DNA from: Hydrogenophaga sp. A37
Lineage (GTDB): Bacteria; Pseudomonadota; Gammaproteobacteria; Burkholderiales; Burkholderiaceae_C
DNA length: 64,000 bases
Direction: 5' to 3'
Assembly: GCF_002001205.1 (NCBI RefSeq)
Contig: NZ_MUNZ01000128.1
Span: 18,158-82,157 of the forward strand
The notes under the pieces were generated by a model. The model saw only the letters and a program-made list of their open reading frames with translations. It did no database searches and had not been told where the DNA came from. Each line of letters opens with the position of its first letter. The stretch's first letter is position 1. This document shows, one piece after another, positions 9,838-18,614 of the stretch. A program made the translations under genes and the position numbers.

Positions 9838-11277
9838 ATGTCCACGCCAGTGTCAGACACATCGAAGCATTCGCCACCCTTGCGCATCCTGATCACGATG
9901 TGCTATCTCGTGCACCGGACGGGCGCAGAGATGTTCACCCGAGATCTGGCGCTCTGGATGCGCAACCGTGGTCACTCCGTGACCATTTTCGCCACCGCCT
10001 TTGGCGACATGGCTGACGAGTTGCGCCAGGCATCGATCGCCTGTGTCACCGACGTCGCGGACATGGCCGCGCGGCCCGACGTCATCATTGGCAACACGCA
10101 TCACGAGACCGTTCGTGCGTTGCTGCATTTTCATGATGTGCCCGTCCTGACCCTCTGCCACGACCGGAGTGCGGACCATGGCAGACCAGCACAGTTTTCG
10201 CAGGTGGTTCGCCATGCGGCGGTTGACGAGAACTGCGCCGAACGGCTGGTGCACGAGTTCGGCATCGAACGCCAGCACATTGAGCTCCTCCAGAACGGCA
10301 TCGATCTCACGCGCTTTCTGCCACGCGAGCCCTTGCCCGTCACGCCCCGCACTGCGGTGGTCTTCAGCAACTATGCGTCGCACGACGCCCAGCTGGAGGA
10401 GGTTCGCATGGCGTGCGCTGAACGGGGTCTCGCGCTTGATGTGATTGGCAGCGGCAGCGGCAACCACCTGACGGATCCGGCCGCCGCGCTGGGGAGATAC
10501 GACATCGTGTTTGGCAAAGGGCGCTGCGCCACAGAGGCGCTGGTCACGGGCAACGCGGTGGTGGCACTCGATCCGAGCGCGGGCATGGGAGGAATGGTGT
10601 CTGCCGCCACCGTTGCCCATGCACGACGCTGGAATTTTGGCAGAGCCATCATGACCCGGCCGATCACGCGACAGAATGTGATGGCCGAACTCGACAAGTT
10701 CGACGCGCAGGATGCACGAGAGGCCTCGACCTGGGCTCGCAGGCACTGCGGACTGGATGCCATGCTGTCCGGGCTGGAACACTGCGTGCGGCGAATGGTG
10801 GAGACCCGTGCGGTCATCCCGGTACCGGCAGAACAGCGCGCGCAGGAGATGGCGCGCTACCTGAACGACTGGATCCGGCGTGGCAACGCCACCGCCGCGC
10901 ACACAGGGATTGCCTCATTGCACCAGCACATCGCGGGCTTGCAGCAGGCATTCAACGATCAGCAGCGCGCACATCAAGCTCAGATCGACGCTTGGCGCGC
11001 CGAGGTTCAACGGACAGCCGAACATGCCACCGAGCTCACCGCGCGGCTCAATGAGGCAGGTTCCCACTTGGTCGATAAAGATCAACATGCCGTCGAGCTC
11101 ACAGCACGGCTCGACGAATCAACGTCCCGCCTGGCGGACGCCGAGGGGCGGGCGCGCAGCGAGCTCGCCGCCCTGCGCGCGCAGTTGAGCGAGATCCACG
11201 CCAGCCGATCGTGGCGCATCACTGCGCCGCTGAGGCGAATGTCCACCTACATCCAGACGAGAATTCAGCCCAGATGA
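9838..11277 (+). CDS. glycosyltransferase (GT4-like) with C-terminal coiled coil
   Basis: 479 residues from the ATG at 9838, 4 bp after lipA. The first 340 residues look like a GT-B glycosyltransferase: an N-terminal segment beginning LRILITMCYLVHRTGAEMF with the usual gene-family TGAE-type loop, ENCAERLVHEFGI, LLQNGIDLTRF, and a C-terminal nucleotide-sugar segment FGKGRCATEALVTGNAVVAL. Residues about 350-460 form a Gln/Glu/Ala-rich coiled coil, and the tail has ASRSWRITAPLRR, a motif I associate with glycosyltransferases and methyltransferases of polysaccharide clusters. No signal peptide. The stop overlaps the next start (ATGA). Likely adds a sugar to a surface polysaccharide, glycolipid or glycoprotein; donor and acceptor cannot be read from sequence. 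Confidence 0.8.
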   Translation: MSTPVSDTSKHSPPLRILITMCYLVHRTGAEMFTRDLALWMRNRGHSVTIFATAFGDMADELRQASIACVTDVADMAARPDVIIGNTHHETVRALLHFHDVPVLTLCHDRSADHGRPAQFSQVVRHAAVDENCAERLVHEFGIERQHIELLQNGIDLTRFLPREPLPVTPRTAVVFSNYASHDAQLEEVRMACAERGLALDVIGSGSGNHLTDPAAALGRYDIVFGKGRCATEALVTGNAVVALDPSAGMGGMVSAATVAHARRWNFGRAIMTRPITRQNVMAELDKFDAQDAREASTWARRHCGLDAMLSGLEHCVRRMVETRAVIPVPAEQRAQEMARYLNDWIRRGNATAAHTGIASLHQHIAGLQQAFNDQQRAHQAQIDAWRAEVQRTAEHATELTARLNEAGSHLVDKDQHAVELTARLDESTSRLADAEGRARSELAALRAQLSEIHASRSWRITAPLRRMSTYIQTRIQPR

Positions 11278-12062
11278 AGCACTTGTTGATTGCTGCCCAT
11301 CCAGGGCACGAATTGTTGCTGTGGCAATGGCTTCGAAATGAGCGGCCGCAGGTCGTGGTGCTGACCAACGGAGCGGGATCCAATGGGGTGCCGCGGTTGG
11401 ACCTCACGATCGACAACCTGGAACGTGCTGGTGCAAGCTGGGTTTCTCAGGTGGTCGCGCCGGTGCCTGACGCCGCGATCTACCAAGGTCTGCTGGACGG
11501 AGACACAGGCCTGTTCACGCAATGGATCGAGGCGCTGACAGCGCATGTGATCGCAGAGGGCATCGAGTGCATCGTCGCGGACGAAGCGGAGGACTACAAC
11601 CCCTCCCACGACCTGTGCCGCATTCTGGCCAACCAAGTCGCCATCCAGGCGAAGGCGCGTGGCCATTCGGTACTCGCTTACGGCTACCCGACCGTCGGAC
11701 ATCCCAGCCTGCTGACACGCCTCGCGGCCGAAGAGCACGTGGTGGTCGAACTCGACGTCGAGGCCTGGCGGTCCAAGCTGGACGACATGCACCGCTACGC
11801 CCGGCACTTTGGCGGGCAGCTGCAACGGGAGCTTGACGACTTCGTCGCAGAGTTCGGCGCGGAGGCCTACAGCAAGGAATGCCTGTTCGTTGCGAGACCC
11901 ACGCGCTATGAGCAAGCAGAGACGCCCTCCCATAAACCCTTCTTCGAGCGCGTAGGCGAAGAGCGCGTGGCGGCTGGCACCTACAAACACGTCATTCGTG
12001 GTGCCCACCTGCAAGTGGTGGCGGACCGTCTGCGAGACCATGCGTCGCTGATGCGTCGCTGA
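11274..12062 (+). CDS. PIG-L/LmbE-like protein with altered active-site motif
   Basis: 262 residues, start ATG overlapping the preceding stop. The N-terminus MKHLLIAAHPGHELLLWQWL resembles the metal-binding loop of PIG-L N-acetyl-sugar deacetylases, whose usual motif is AHPDDE. Here the two Asp are Gly and His, so the catalytic base of the classical enzymes is missing and one zinc ligand is replaced. A later NPSHDLCRIL segment corresponds to the usual HxDH ligand region. The fold is therefore probable but ordinary deacetylase chemistry is doubtful; a different metal site or a non-catalytic role is possible. Position between a glycosyltransferase and APS kinase suggests it works on the same sugar. 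Confidence 0.65.
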   Translation: MKHLLIAAHPGHELLLWQWLRNERPQVVVLTNGAGSNGVPRLDLTIDNLERAGASWVSQVVAPVPDAAIYQGLLDGDTGLFTQWIEALTAHVIAEGIECIVADEAEDYNPSHDLCRILANQVAIQAKARGHSVLAYGYPTVGHPSLLTRLAAEEHVVVELDVEAWRSKLDDMHRYARHFGGQLQRELDDFVAEFGAEAYSKECLFVARPTRYEQAETPSHKPFFERVGEERVAAGTYKHVIRGAHLQVVADRLRDHASLMRR

Positions 12063-12072
12063 TGCAACAGCG

Positions 12073-12606
12073 ATGCGCACCGATTCACCCTTCACCCTGT
12101 GGCTCACTGGCCTGAGCGGCGCGGGCAAGACCACCCTGGGCCAGGCGGTGTCCCTGGCATTGAACGACAGCGGCCGCCGGTGTGTCGTGCTCGACGGCGA
12201 TGTGTTGCGCCGCGGCCTGAACCGGGATCTTGGTTTCTGTGAGCAAGGGCGCAGCGAGAACATCCGCCGCACCGCCGAAGTCGCCCGACTGATGAACGAC
12301 GCCGGCGTGATCGTTGTGGCAGCGCTGATTTCGCCTTTGCGGGCGGACCGGGCACACGCCAGCACCATCGTCGGGGCGCAGCGCTTTCTGGAGGTCCACG
12401 TCAGCACGCCGCTGGAAGTGTGTGAAGCCGCTGACGTCAAAGGCCTCTACCGACGCGCCCGGCAGGGCGACCTCCCCCTGTTCACCGGGGTCAGCGCACC
12501 CTATGAGGTGCCAGAGGCGCCCTGGCTGTCGATCGATCCCTTGCGGATGGGGCTGGAGCCTACCGTGCGCGAACTGCTTGCGCTGATCGTGAGCACTGCG
12601 CCTTGA
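12073..12606 (+). CDS. cysC: adenylylsulfate kinase (APS kinase)
   Basis: Makes PAPS, the universal sulfate donor, from APS and ATP. The 177-residue protein has Walker A GLSGAGKTT near residue 13, the diagnostic DGDVLRRGLNRDLGF and a following RSENIRRTAEVA, then KGLYRRARQGDLPLFTGVSA and YEVPEAP near the C-terminus, all standard for CysC. Length is a little short of the usual 200. No ATP sulfurylase (cysDN or sat) is in the window, so APS must come from elsewhere. It lies 10 bp after the PIG-L-like gene and overlaps the sulfotransferase start, which strongly suggests that its PAPS is meant for that enzyme. Confidence 0.93.
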   Translation: MRTDSPFTLWLTGLSGAGKTTLGQAVSLALNDSGRRCVVLDGDVLRRGLNRDLGFCEQGRSENIRRTAEVARLMNDAGVIVVAALISPLRADRAHASTIVGAQRFLEVHVSTPLEVCEAADVKGLYRRARQGDLPLFTGVSAPYEVPEAPWLSIDPLRMGLEPTVRELLALIVSTAP

Positions 12607-13493
12607 TCCATCAACAACCCCCCATGCCCGTCATCGTGGGCGCCCCACGTTCAGGCACGACGCTGTTGCGGCTGATGCTCGACGCCCATCCCGACCTCGC
12701 GATCCCACCCGAGACGAGCTTCGTCGTTGCAGCCTCCGCGCTGGACGAATCGACGGACGATGCTCGCGCACGCTTCGTCGACACGGTCACTGCCTATCCG
12801 CCCCACGCCCCCAACTGGGGCGACTTCGGTGTGGCGCGCGAAGCGCTGGCCGAGGCCGTGCAAGGCCTGCAGCCCTTCACCGTGGCCGACGGACTGCGGG
12901 CCTTCTACCGCCTTTACGCGCAGCGCTTCAACAAGCCTCGCTGGGGTGAAAAAACACCGGACTACTCGTTTCACATCGGCGTGATTGGGTCAATGCTGCC
13001 AGAGGCCCGGTTCATCCACCTCATCCGCGACGGTCGAGATGTTGCCGCGTCATGGCGCCAACAATGGTTCACACCGGGTCATGACCCTGAGGTCCTGGCG
13101 CGCGCCTGGGTTGACCGGGTGCAGGCGGCCCGCCACGCTGGCCTTGGCAACACCCACTACACCGAGGTCTTTTACGAAGACCTGGTGGACCGGCCGGAGC
13201 CTGTGTTGCGGCATCTGTGCCAGTTCCTGGACCTGCCGTGGTCGAACCAGTTGCTCAACCATCAAGAACGCGCCCCGCTGAGGCTGGAAGAACACCGGGC
13301 ACGGATATCGCGTGATGGCAGCGTCGTCGTCAGCCACGAACAGCGCCTGCGCCAACAGCGGAGAACGATGGAGGGGCCCAGCACGGGGCGTATTGGGTCC
13401 TGGCGCGAAGAAATGAGCGAAGAGGAAATCCGGCGTTTCGAACGCATCGCGGGCAGCCTGTTGATCGAGCTGGGATATGAGCCAGCACAATAG
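12603..13493 (+). CDS. PAPS-dependent sulfotransferase
   Basis: Cytosolic sulfotransferase-fold protein of 296 residues if started at the TTG that overlaps the cysC stop (TTGA), or 289 from the ATG at 12624; neither has a good ribosome site. The 5'-phosphosulfate loop is seen in PVIVGAPRSGTTLLRLML and the 3'-phosphate site in FIHLIRDGRDVAASW; the later FYEDLVDRPEPVLRHLCQFL is also typical. These enzymes transfer sulfate from PAPS to a hydroxyl or amine of a carbohydrate, lipid or tyrosine. Pairing with cysC inside a sugar-gene cluster points to a glycan or glycolipid acceptor. Confidence 0.88.
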   Translation: MIHQQPPMPVIVGAPRSGTTLLRLMLDAHPDLAIPPETSFVVAASALDESTDDARARFVDTVTAYPPHAPNWGDFGVAREALAEAVQGLQPFTVADGLRAFYRLYAQRFNKPRWGEKTPDYSFHIGVIGSMLPEARFIHLIRDGRDVAASWRQQWFTPGHDPEVLARAWVDRVQAARHAGLGNTHYTEVFYEDLVDRPEPVLRHLCQFLDLPWSNQLLNHQERAPLRLEEHRARISRDGSVVVSHEQRLRQQRRTMEGPSTGRIGSWREEMSEEEIRRFERIAGSLLIELGYEPAQ

Positions 13494-13540
13494 GCGATCC
13501 GCCTCCAGTACGGCGAACCTGCAGAGCCAGACACCCCGAC

Positions 13541-14509
13541 ATGAATTCCATGCCCCTTTTCTTCGATGACGATCTGGCGATGCCCAGCGGCAACGCAGCC
13601 GTTGCCTCGACCCACATCGCCACTGGTGTTGCTCCTGCCGCGCTGGTCCATGCGGTCGTTGGCCTGGGGCGCTTCGGCAGCACCCATGCCCGCAGGCTGG
13701 CCGGGTTGCCGGGCTTTCAACTGCGTGCCATGGTCGACCCTTTCGCGGCGCTCCCGCTGGACCCTGCCTTGGGCTCGCTGCCACTCCTGCGCCATGTCGA
13801 CGAGCTGCCCTTGGACATCACATCCGCCACTGTCGCCACCAGCGACACGGCGCATGCCGACGTGTCGCTGGAGCTGATGGCGCGTGGTTGTCACGTGCTC
13901 GTCGAGAAGCCCTTGTGTCTGACGGTGGCCGACGGCATGCGCATGTTGCAAGCCGCACGACAGCAGGGGGTGACGCTGTGCACCGGCCACATCGAGCGCT
14001 TCAATCCGCTCTTGCATGACGGGTGCCGTGCCCTGCTTCGGGAGGCTGCGCGGCGCCACCATGGCAAACGCGACCCTTTTCTGCATTTCCGACGCAGCTC
14101 GTCCCGCCCAGGTGCGGCGACGGACAGCGTGCTGGACCTGATGGTGCACGACTTGGACCTCATGGCCTGGTTGTGCGGCATCTCCAACGGCGCTCCACTG
14201 GAACTGATCGACCGACAGGTGAGCGCCACCGCTGTGTGCGCACGCGTGCAGATCGGTGGATGGGTGGCCGTGTTCGAGAGTGGGTTGGGCGCCACCGTGC
14301 CCGAAGCGGTCATACAAGCGCAGACCGAGGGCGGTCCGCTGGCGCTCGATCTGCGCAGCCCCGAGGCCAGGCGTCACTTGGGCATGGACCCTCTGTGTCA
14401 ACAATATGTGGCGTTCAGCCGAGCCATCCGTGGCAAATCCAGTGCCATCGCCACAGGAGACGACGGCCTGGCCGCAGTGGAACGGGCATGCCGAATTCTC
14501 GAAGCGTGA
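13541..14509 (+). CDS. Gfo/Idh/MocA-family oxidoreductase
   Basis: 322-residue NAD(P)-dependent sugar dehydrogenase-type protein. The Rossmann motif VVGLGRFGSTHARRL starts near residue 39 after a 38-residue leader of low complexity; EKPLCLTVADGMRML contains the conserved catalytic Lys of the family (EKP) and CTGHIERFNPL the following His-rich active-site strand. Known members oxidise UDP-sugars or inositols; paired with DegT aminotransferases (as in WbpB/WbpE systems) they prepare 3-amino sugars. Here the DegT gene overlaps the 3' end, so the two probably act in sequence on one sugar nucleotide. It starts 47 bp after the sulfotransferase gene. Confidence 0.85.
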   Translation: MNSMPLFFDDDLAMPSGNAAVASTHIATGVAPAALVHAVVGLGRFGSTHARRLAGLPGFQLRAMVDPFAALPLDPALGSLPLLRHVDELPLDITSATVATSDTAHADVSLELMARGCHVLVEKPLCLTVADGMRMLQAARQQGVTLCTGHIERFNPLLHDGCRALLREAARRHHGKRDPFLHFRRSSSRPGAATDSVLDLMVHDLDLMAWLCGISNGAPLELIDRQVSATAVCARVQIGGWVAVFESGLGATVPEAVIQAQTEGGPLALDLRSPEARRHLGMDPLCQQYVAFSRAIRGKSSAIATGDDGLAAVERACRILEA

Positions 14510-15711
14510 CACCAGGCGCCGCGCCGGCCGCGATCCCCTTCTTCCGGTCGCCGTTTTGCAACGATCCCGAAGTGACCGGACGCATCACCCGCGCCTGCGC
14601 AGACGTGCTGCGCAGCGGCGTGTACGTGCTCGGCCCGCAGGTGCGTGCCTTCGAGGCTTCGATGTCGGCGTTGCTCGGCGCGCGTGAGGTTGTTGCTGTC
14701 AACTCCGGCTCTGACGCCTTGTGCCTGGCACTGGCAGCGCTCGGTGTGGGAACGCTCGGGGGTGGCAGTGCCGACGATGAAGTTGTCTTGCCGGCCTACA
14801 CCTTCGTGGCCTGTGCCGAAGCCGTGCTCGCAGCCGGCGCCCGACCGGTGTTCGTGGACTGTGACGCGAGCGGCTTCCTGCCATCGCTGGAGGCGCACCA
14901 AGCTGCCCGCGGCGTGCGCACCCGTGCCGTGCTCGCGGTCGGTTTGTTCGGCGATGCCTCGGCCCTGCCTGCGCTCGCCGCTTACTGCCGCGAGCAGGGC
15001 CTGTGGCTGGTTGAGGACATCGCGCAGTGCCTCGGTGCAAGTTGCACCGCGCCCGACGGCACCGCACGCCTGGCCGGCACCTGGGGCGACGCGGCGGCGA
15101 TGAGCTTCTACCCCACCAAGACCCTGGGCGCGGTGGGTGACGCCGGTGCGATGGCGTTTGCCGACGCAAGGCATGCGCGACAGGCCCGCCTGCTTCGCAA
15201 CCACGGCCACGAGGCCAACGAACACCTGTGCCTGGGTCGCAACAGCCGCATGGACGAACTGCAGGCCGCCCTGCTGCAAATTGCGCTGGAGACGTTTCCC
15301 CTGGCGCTCGCTCGCCGCCGCCAGATCGCCTCACGCTATTTGGCTGCCTGGGCCGCCTTGCCAAGGCTGACGCTGCCCCAGGACCACGAGGGACATGCGT
15401 GGAATTACTTCGTCGTCACGCTTGAGTCCGGCGGGCAACGCGATGCGCTGGCAGACGCACTGGCCAGGGAGGGCGTCGCGACCCGGATCTACTACTCGGC
15501 GCCACTGCATCACCACCGTGCGCTGGCCCCGCTGCACGACGGCCGGGCGCTGCCTCGCAGCGAGCACCTCGCGCAATGTTCGCTGGCCCTGCCGCTGTAC
15601 CCGGCGCTGAACGACGGAGAAATCGACCGCATCATCGACGTCCTTCCCGGGGCGCTGGATCAAGCGATGTGGGCCGCCGCAACGATCGCTGGCTCGGCGC
15701 CCTTGCGATGA
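14488..15711 (+). CDS. DegT/DnrJ/EryC1-family aminotransferase
   Basis: PLP-dependent sugar aminotransferase, 407 residues from the ATG at 14488; a GTG at 14506 overlapping the upstream stop (GTGA) is an equally good start giving 401. Family marks: GPQVRAFEASMSALLG, VAVNSGSDALCLALAALGVG, PAYTFVACAEAVLAAGARPV, VEDIAQCLGA, and the PLP lysine in SFYPTKTLGAVGDAGAM. LRNHGHEANEHLCLGRNSRM also fits. It converts a keto-sugar nucleotide to an amino sugar, using the product of the adjacent oxidoreductase. This is the last recognisable gene of the cassette; about 210 bp without a supported gene follow. Confidence 0.92.
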   Translation: MPNSRSVTPGAAPAAIPFFRSPFCNDPEVTGRITRACADVLRSGVYVLGPQVRAFEASMSALLGAREVVAVNSGSDALCLALAALGVGTLGGGSADDEVVLPAYTFVACAEAVLAAGARPVFVDCDASGFLPSLEAHQAARGVRTRAVLAVGLFGDASALPALAAYCREQGLWLVEDIAQCLGASCTAPDGTARLAGTWGDAAAMSFYPTKTLGAVGDAGAMAFADARHARQARLLRNHGHEANEHLCLGRNSRMDELQAALLQIALETFPLALARRRQIASRYLAAWAALPRLTLPQDHEGHAWNYFVVTLESGGQRDALADALAREGVATRIYYSAPLHHHRALAPLHDGRALPRSEHLAQCSLALPLYPALNDGEIDRIIDVLPGALDQAMWAAATIAGSAPLR

Positions 15712-15923
15712 CGGGCGAACCCTCGCTGAAGGGCGACCGCTGGCGGCCCGCACGGTCAATCGCCGGTCACCGGCAATTCCTACCGACTCCCGGAAAAAAC
15801 GGCGGCACCGCAGCGGCCCACACAGGCTGAGCAAGCGACAGCGGCGCACTCGGGCGACCTGACACAGGCGCGCCATTTGCTCCACCGGCAACTGGGCAAC
15901 ACGCTGCTGAAGGAGTCCGACAC

Positions 15924-18467
15924 ATGGCTTTGGAAAAACCGGTGGTTCTGATCACTGGCGCGGCCGGGCGGCTCGGCAAGGCGATCAGCGCGGCGCTGGG
16001 CGAGCGCTACACCGTGGTGGGGTTCGAGCTCGACTGCCGGCAGGCGGCCGATTGCATCGACGCTGACATCACGGACGCGGCGGCGCTCGCCACCGCCTGC
16101 CAGCGCCTGCGCGAGCGCTGCGGTGGGCGCCTGGCGTCGGTCATCCATCTGGCCGCCTTCTACGACTTCTCCGGCGAGCCCGATGAGCGCTACGAGACGG
16201 TCAACGTGCAGGGCACGCGCCACCTGTTGCAGGCCTTGCAGGACTTCGATGTCGAGCAGTTCGTCTACGCCAGCACCATGCTGGTCCACGCCCCGACCGA
16301 GCCCGGCGTGCCGCTCGACGAAACGGCCGAACTGGCGCCGAAATGGCCGTATCCCGAATCCAAGGTGGCGGCGGAAGACGTGGTGCGCCGGGAGCGTGGC
16401 CGGATTCCGGTCGTGATCCTGCGCCTCGCCGGTGTCTACACCGAAGACTGCGAAGTGCCGTCGCTGGCCTATCAGGTTCAGCGCATCTACGAGCGGCAGA
16501 TGTTGAGCCATGTCTTTCCCGGCGACCCGGGCCACGGCCAGGCTTTTGTGCATCTGGACGACGTGGCCGAGGCCTTCCGGCAGACAGTGGCGTCGCGCCA
16601 GAAACTGGCCGAAGAAACGACCGTGCTGATCGGCGAGCCAACAACCGAGAGTTACGAATCCCTGCAGAACCTGATCGGCCGCCTGCTGCACGGCGAAGCC
16701 TGGACGACGCGGCGCATCCCGAAGCCGGTGGCGGCCACCGGCGCCTGGGCGCAGGACGCGATGGAGGACGTCATTCCCGACGCCATCGACCGCGGCATCG
16801 ACCCTTTCATCAAACCCTTCATGGTCTGGCTGGCCGACGACCACTACGAATTGGATGTCGCTCGCGCCGCCCAGCTGCTCGGCTGGCGACCGCGCCACAG
16901 CCTGCGCGGCGCGCTGCCTAGGATGATGGGCCGCTTGAAGCAGGGCCCGGCCGCCTGGTACGGCCGCAATCACATCCCGGTTCCCCTCTGGCTGCAGGAC
17001 CTGAGCGAGCAGTCGGCACCTGAAACGCAACTGATCGCCGAATTCGAGGCCGTCGACCGGCGCGAGCACGGGCAGACGGTGTGGTGCCATTTCGTCAATG
17101 CGGCGCTGGGCCTGTGGCTGGTGTCCAGCCCCTTCATCCTCGGCCTGGCCGAGCACTGGGGCGTCGCTGGTGAGCTGGTGGTGGCACCCAACCAGCGCGG
17201 CCTGGCCTTCTCGGACACCTGGATGACCGCCAGCGACATCCTGAGCGGCTTGCTGATCACCGTGTTCGCCCTGTTGTCGCTGTCGCGCAGCGCGGCCTGG
17301 GCGCGCTGGGCGACGGCCGCGCTGGGCGGCTGGCTGCTGTTCGCGCCGCTGGTCTTCTGGACGCCCAGCGCCGCCGCCTACGCCAACAACACGCTGGTCG
17401 GCGCCCTGGTCATCCTGTTCGCGGTCGGCGTGCCGTCGCCGCCAGGGGTCAGCCCGGTCGCCCGGCTGGTCGGGCCGGACACGCCGCCCGGCTGGGACTA
17501 CAGCCCGTCTTCGTGGAACCAGCGCATCCCGATCATCGCCCTGGCCCTGGTCGGGCTGTTCATTTCGCGCTACCTCGCCGCCTTCCAGCTCGGTCACATC
17601 GATACCGCCTGGGACCCGTTTTTTGGCGACGGCACGGAGCGCATCGTCACCTCCTCGGTGTCCGAGGCCTGGCCGGTGGCCGATGCCGGGCTGGGCGGCG
17701 CCGTCTATGTGCTCGAGATCATCACCGGCGTCATCGGCGACAAGCGGCGCTGGCGCACGATGCCCTGGCTGGTGCTGCTGTTCGGCGTGATGATCGTGCC
17801 GCTCGGCGCGGTCAGCATGGTCTTCATCATCATCCAGCCGATCGTGATCGGCACCTGGTGCACGCTGTGTCTCGTGGCGGCGCTCGCGATGCTGCTGCAG
17901 ATTCCCTATTCGTTCGACGAGATCCTGGCCACGCTGCAGTTTCTGCGCGAACGCCGACGGCAAGGCAAATCGTTGTGGCACGTCATGCTGCACGGCGACA
18001 CCATCGACGGCGGCAGCGCCGATTCCTCCGACGATTTCGCGGCGCCACCCGGCGCGGTGCTGCGCGAAATGTTCAGCGGCGGCGTCAGCCTGCCGTGGAG
18101 CCTGGTCATCAGCGGCGCCCTCGGTGCCGGCCTGATGTTGACCCGGCTGCTGTTTGACACCACCGGTCCGGCGGCCGACAACGACCACGTGATCGGCTCG
18201 CTGGTGATCACCTTCGCCGTCATGGCGCTGGCCGAGGTTGCCCGCCCGCTGCGCTGGATCATTGCGGCCTTCGGGGTCTGGCTGCTGCTGGCGCCCTGGC
18301 TGCTGGATGGCTACAGTGCGGCCGGCAGCGTATTCGTCGGGGTCGCCGGGCTGTTGCTGATCGGGCTTGCCTTGCCGCGCGGTGCGATCGTCAGCCACTA
18401 CGGTGCCTGGGACCCCTACCTCAAGGGGCGGGGACGACCGCCCGGGCGGCCGGCGACGGCGGGATGA
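15924..18467 (+). CDS. NAD-dependent epimerase / SPW-repeat / VKOR-like membrane fusion protein
   Basis: 847 residues with an AAGGAG ribosome site upstream. Residues 1-330 are an extended short-chain dehydrogenase (epimerase) domain: GAAGRLG at 12-18, IHLAAFYDF, and YPESK at 143-147, the catalytic Tyr and Lys. Residues about 385-490 hold two hydrophobic units resembling SPW repeats (ALGLWLVSSPFILGL and ALGGWLLFAPLVFW). Residues about 530-680 resemble bacterial vitamin K epoxide reductases (SRYLAAFQLGHIDTAWDPFF) with the redox pair WCTLC at 646-649; the usual loop cysteines are absent. A final SPW-like unit closes the protein (FGVWLLLAPWLLDG). VKORs feed disulfide bonds to periplasmic DsbA-type partners. 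How the cytosolic epimerase relates to this is unknown. It stands alone between the glycan cassette and small unknown genes. Confidence 0.75.
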   Translation: MALEKPVVLITGAAGRLGKAISAALGERYTVVGFELDCRQAADCIDADITDAAALATACQRLRERCGGRLASVIHLAAFYDFSGEPDERYETVNVQGTRHLLQALQDFDVEQFVYASTMLVHAPTEPGVPLDETAELAPKWPYPESKVAAEDVVRRERGRIPVVILRLAGVYTEDCEVPSLAYQVQRIYERQMLSHVFPGDPGHGQAFVHLDDVAEAFRQTVASRQKLAEETTVLIGEPTTESYESLQNLIGRLLHGEAWTTRRIPKPVAATGAWAQDAMEDVIPDAIDRGIDPFIKPFMVWLADDHYELDVARAAQLLGWRPRHSLRGALPRMMGRLKQGPAAWYGRNHIPVPLWLQDLSEQSAPETQLIAEFEAVDRREHGQTVWCHFVNAALGLWLVSSPFILGLAEHWGVAGELVVAPNQRGLAFSDTWMTASDILSGLLITVFALLSLSRSAAWARWATAALGGWLLFAPLVFWTPSAAAYANNTLVGALVILFAVGVPSPPGVSPVARLVGPDTPPGWDYSPSSWNQRIPIIALALVGLFISRYLAAFQLGHIDTAWDPFFGDGTERIVTSSVSEAWPVADAGLGGAVYVLEIITGVIGDKRRWRTMPWLVLLFGVMIVPLGAVSMVFIIIQPIVIGTWCTLCLVAALAMLLQIPYSFDEILATLQFLRERRRQGKSLWHVMLHGDTIDGGSADSSDDFAAPPGAVLREMFSGGVSLPWSLVISGALGAGLMLTRLLFDTTGPAADNDHVIGSLVITFAVMALAEVARPLRWIIAAFGVWLLLAPWLLDGYSAAGSVFVGVAGLLLIGLALPRGAIVSHYGAWDPYLKGRGRPPGRPATAG

Positions 18468-18614
18468 GGCCGCCTCTCGGTCTCTCACTCATCGGGCATT
18501 CACTGGGGTGCCAGACGACATCCTCGGAGGAGGATCAAGGGTGCGACACTGGGTGCGCCCCGCGACGGGGGGCATCGACCTCCGCCCCGAAGGCAGCCCC
18601 TCGCGAGAACGCTT

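Noticed and set aside
15708..15830. A 40-codon frame starting at an ATGA overlap with the DegT stop
   Set aside because: The overlap is suggestive, but the peptide is short, Arg/Gly-rich and unrecognisable; I treat 15712-15923 as noncoding.
15780..18488. A 902-codon minus-strand frame opposite the epimerase-VKOR fusion
   Set aside because: Composition is Arg/Gly/Gln-rich with no domains, whereas the plus strand encodes clear motifs over the same span.
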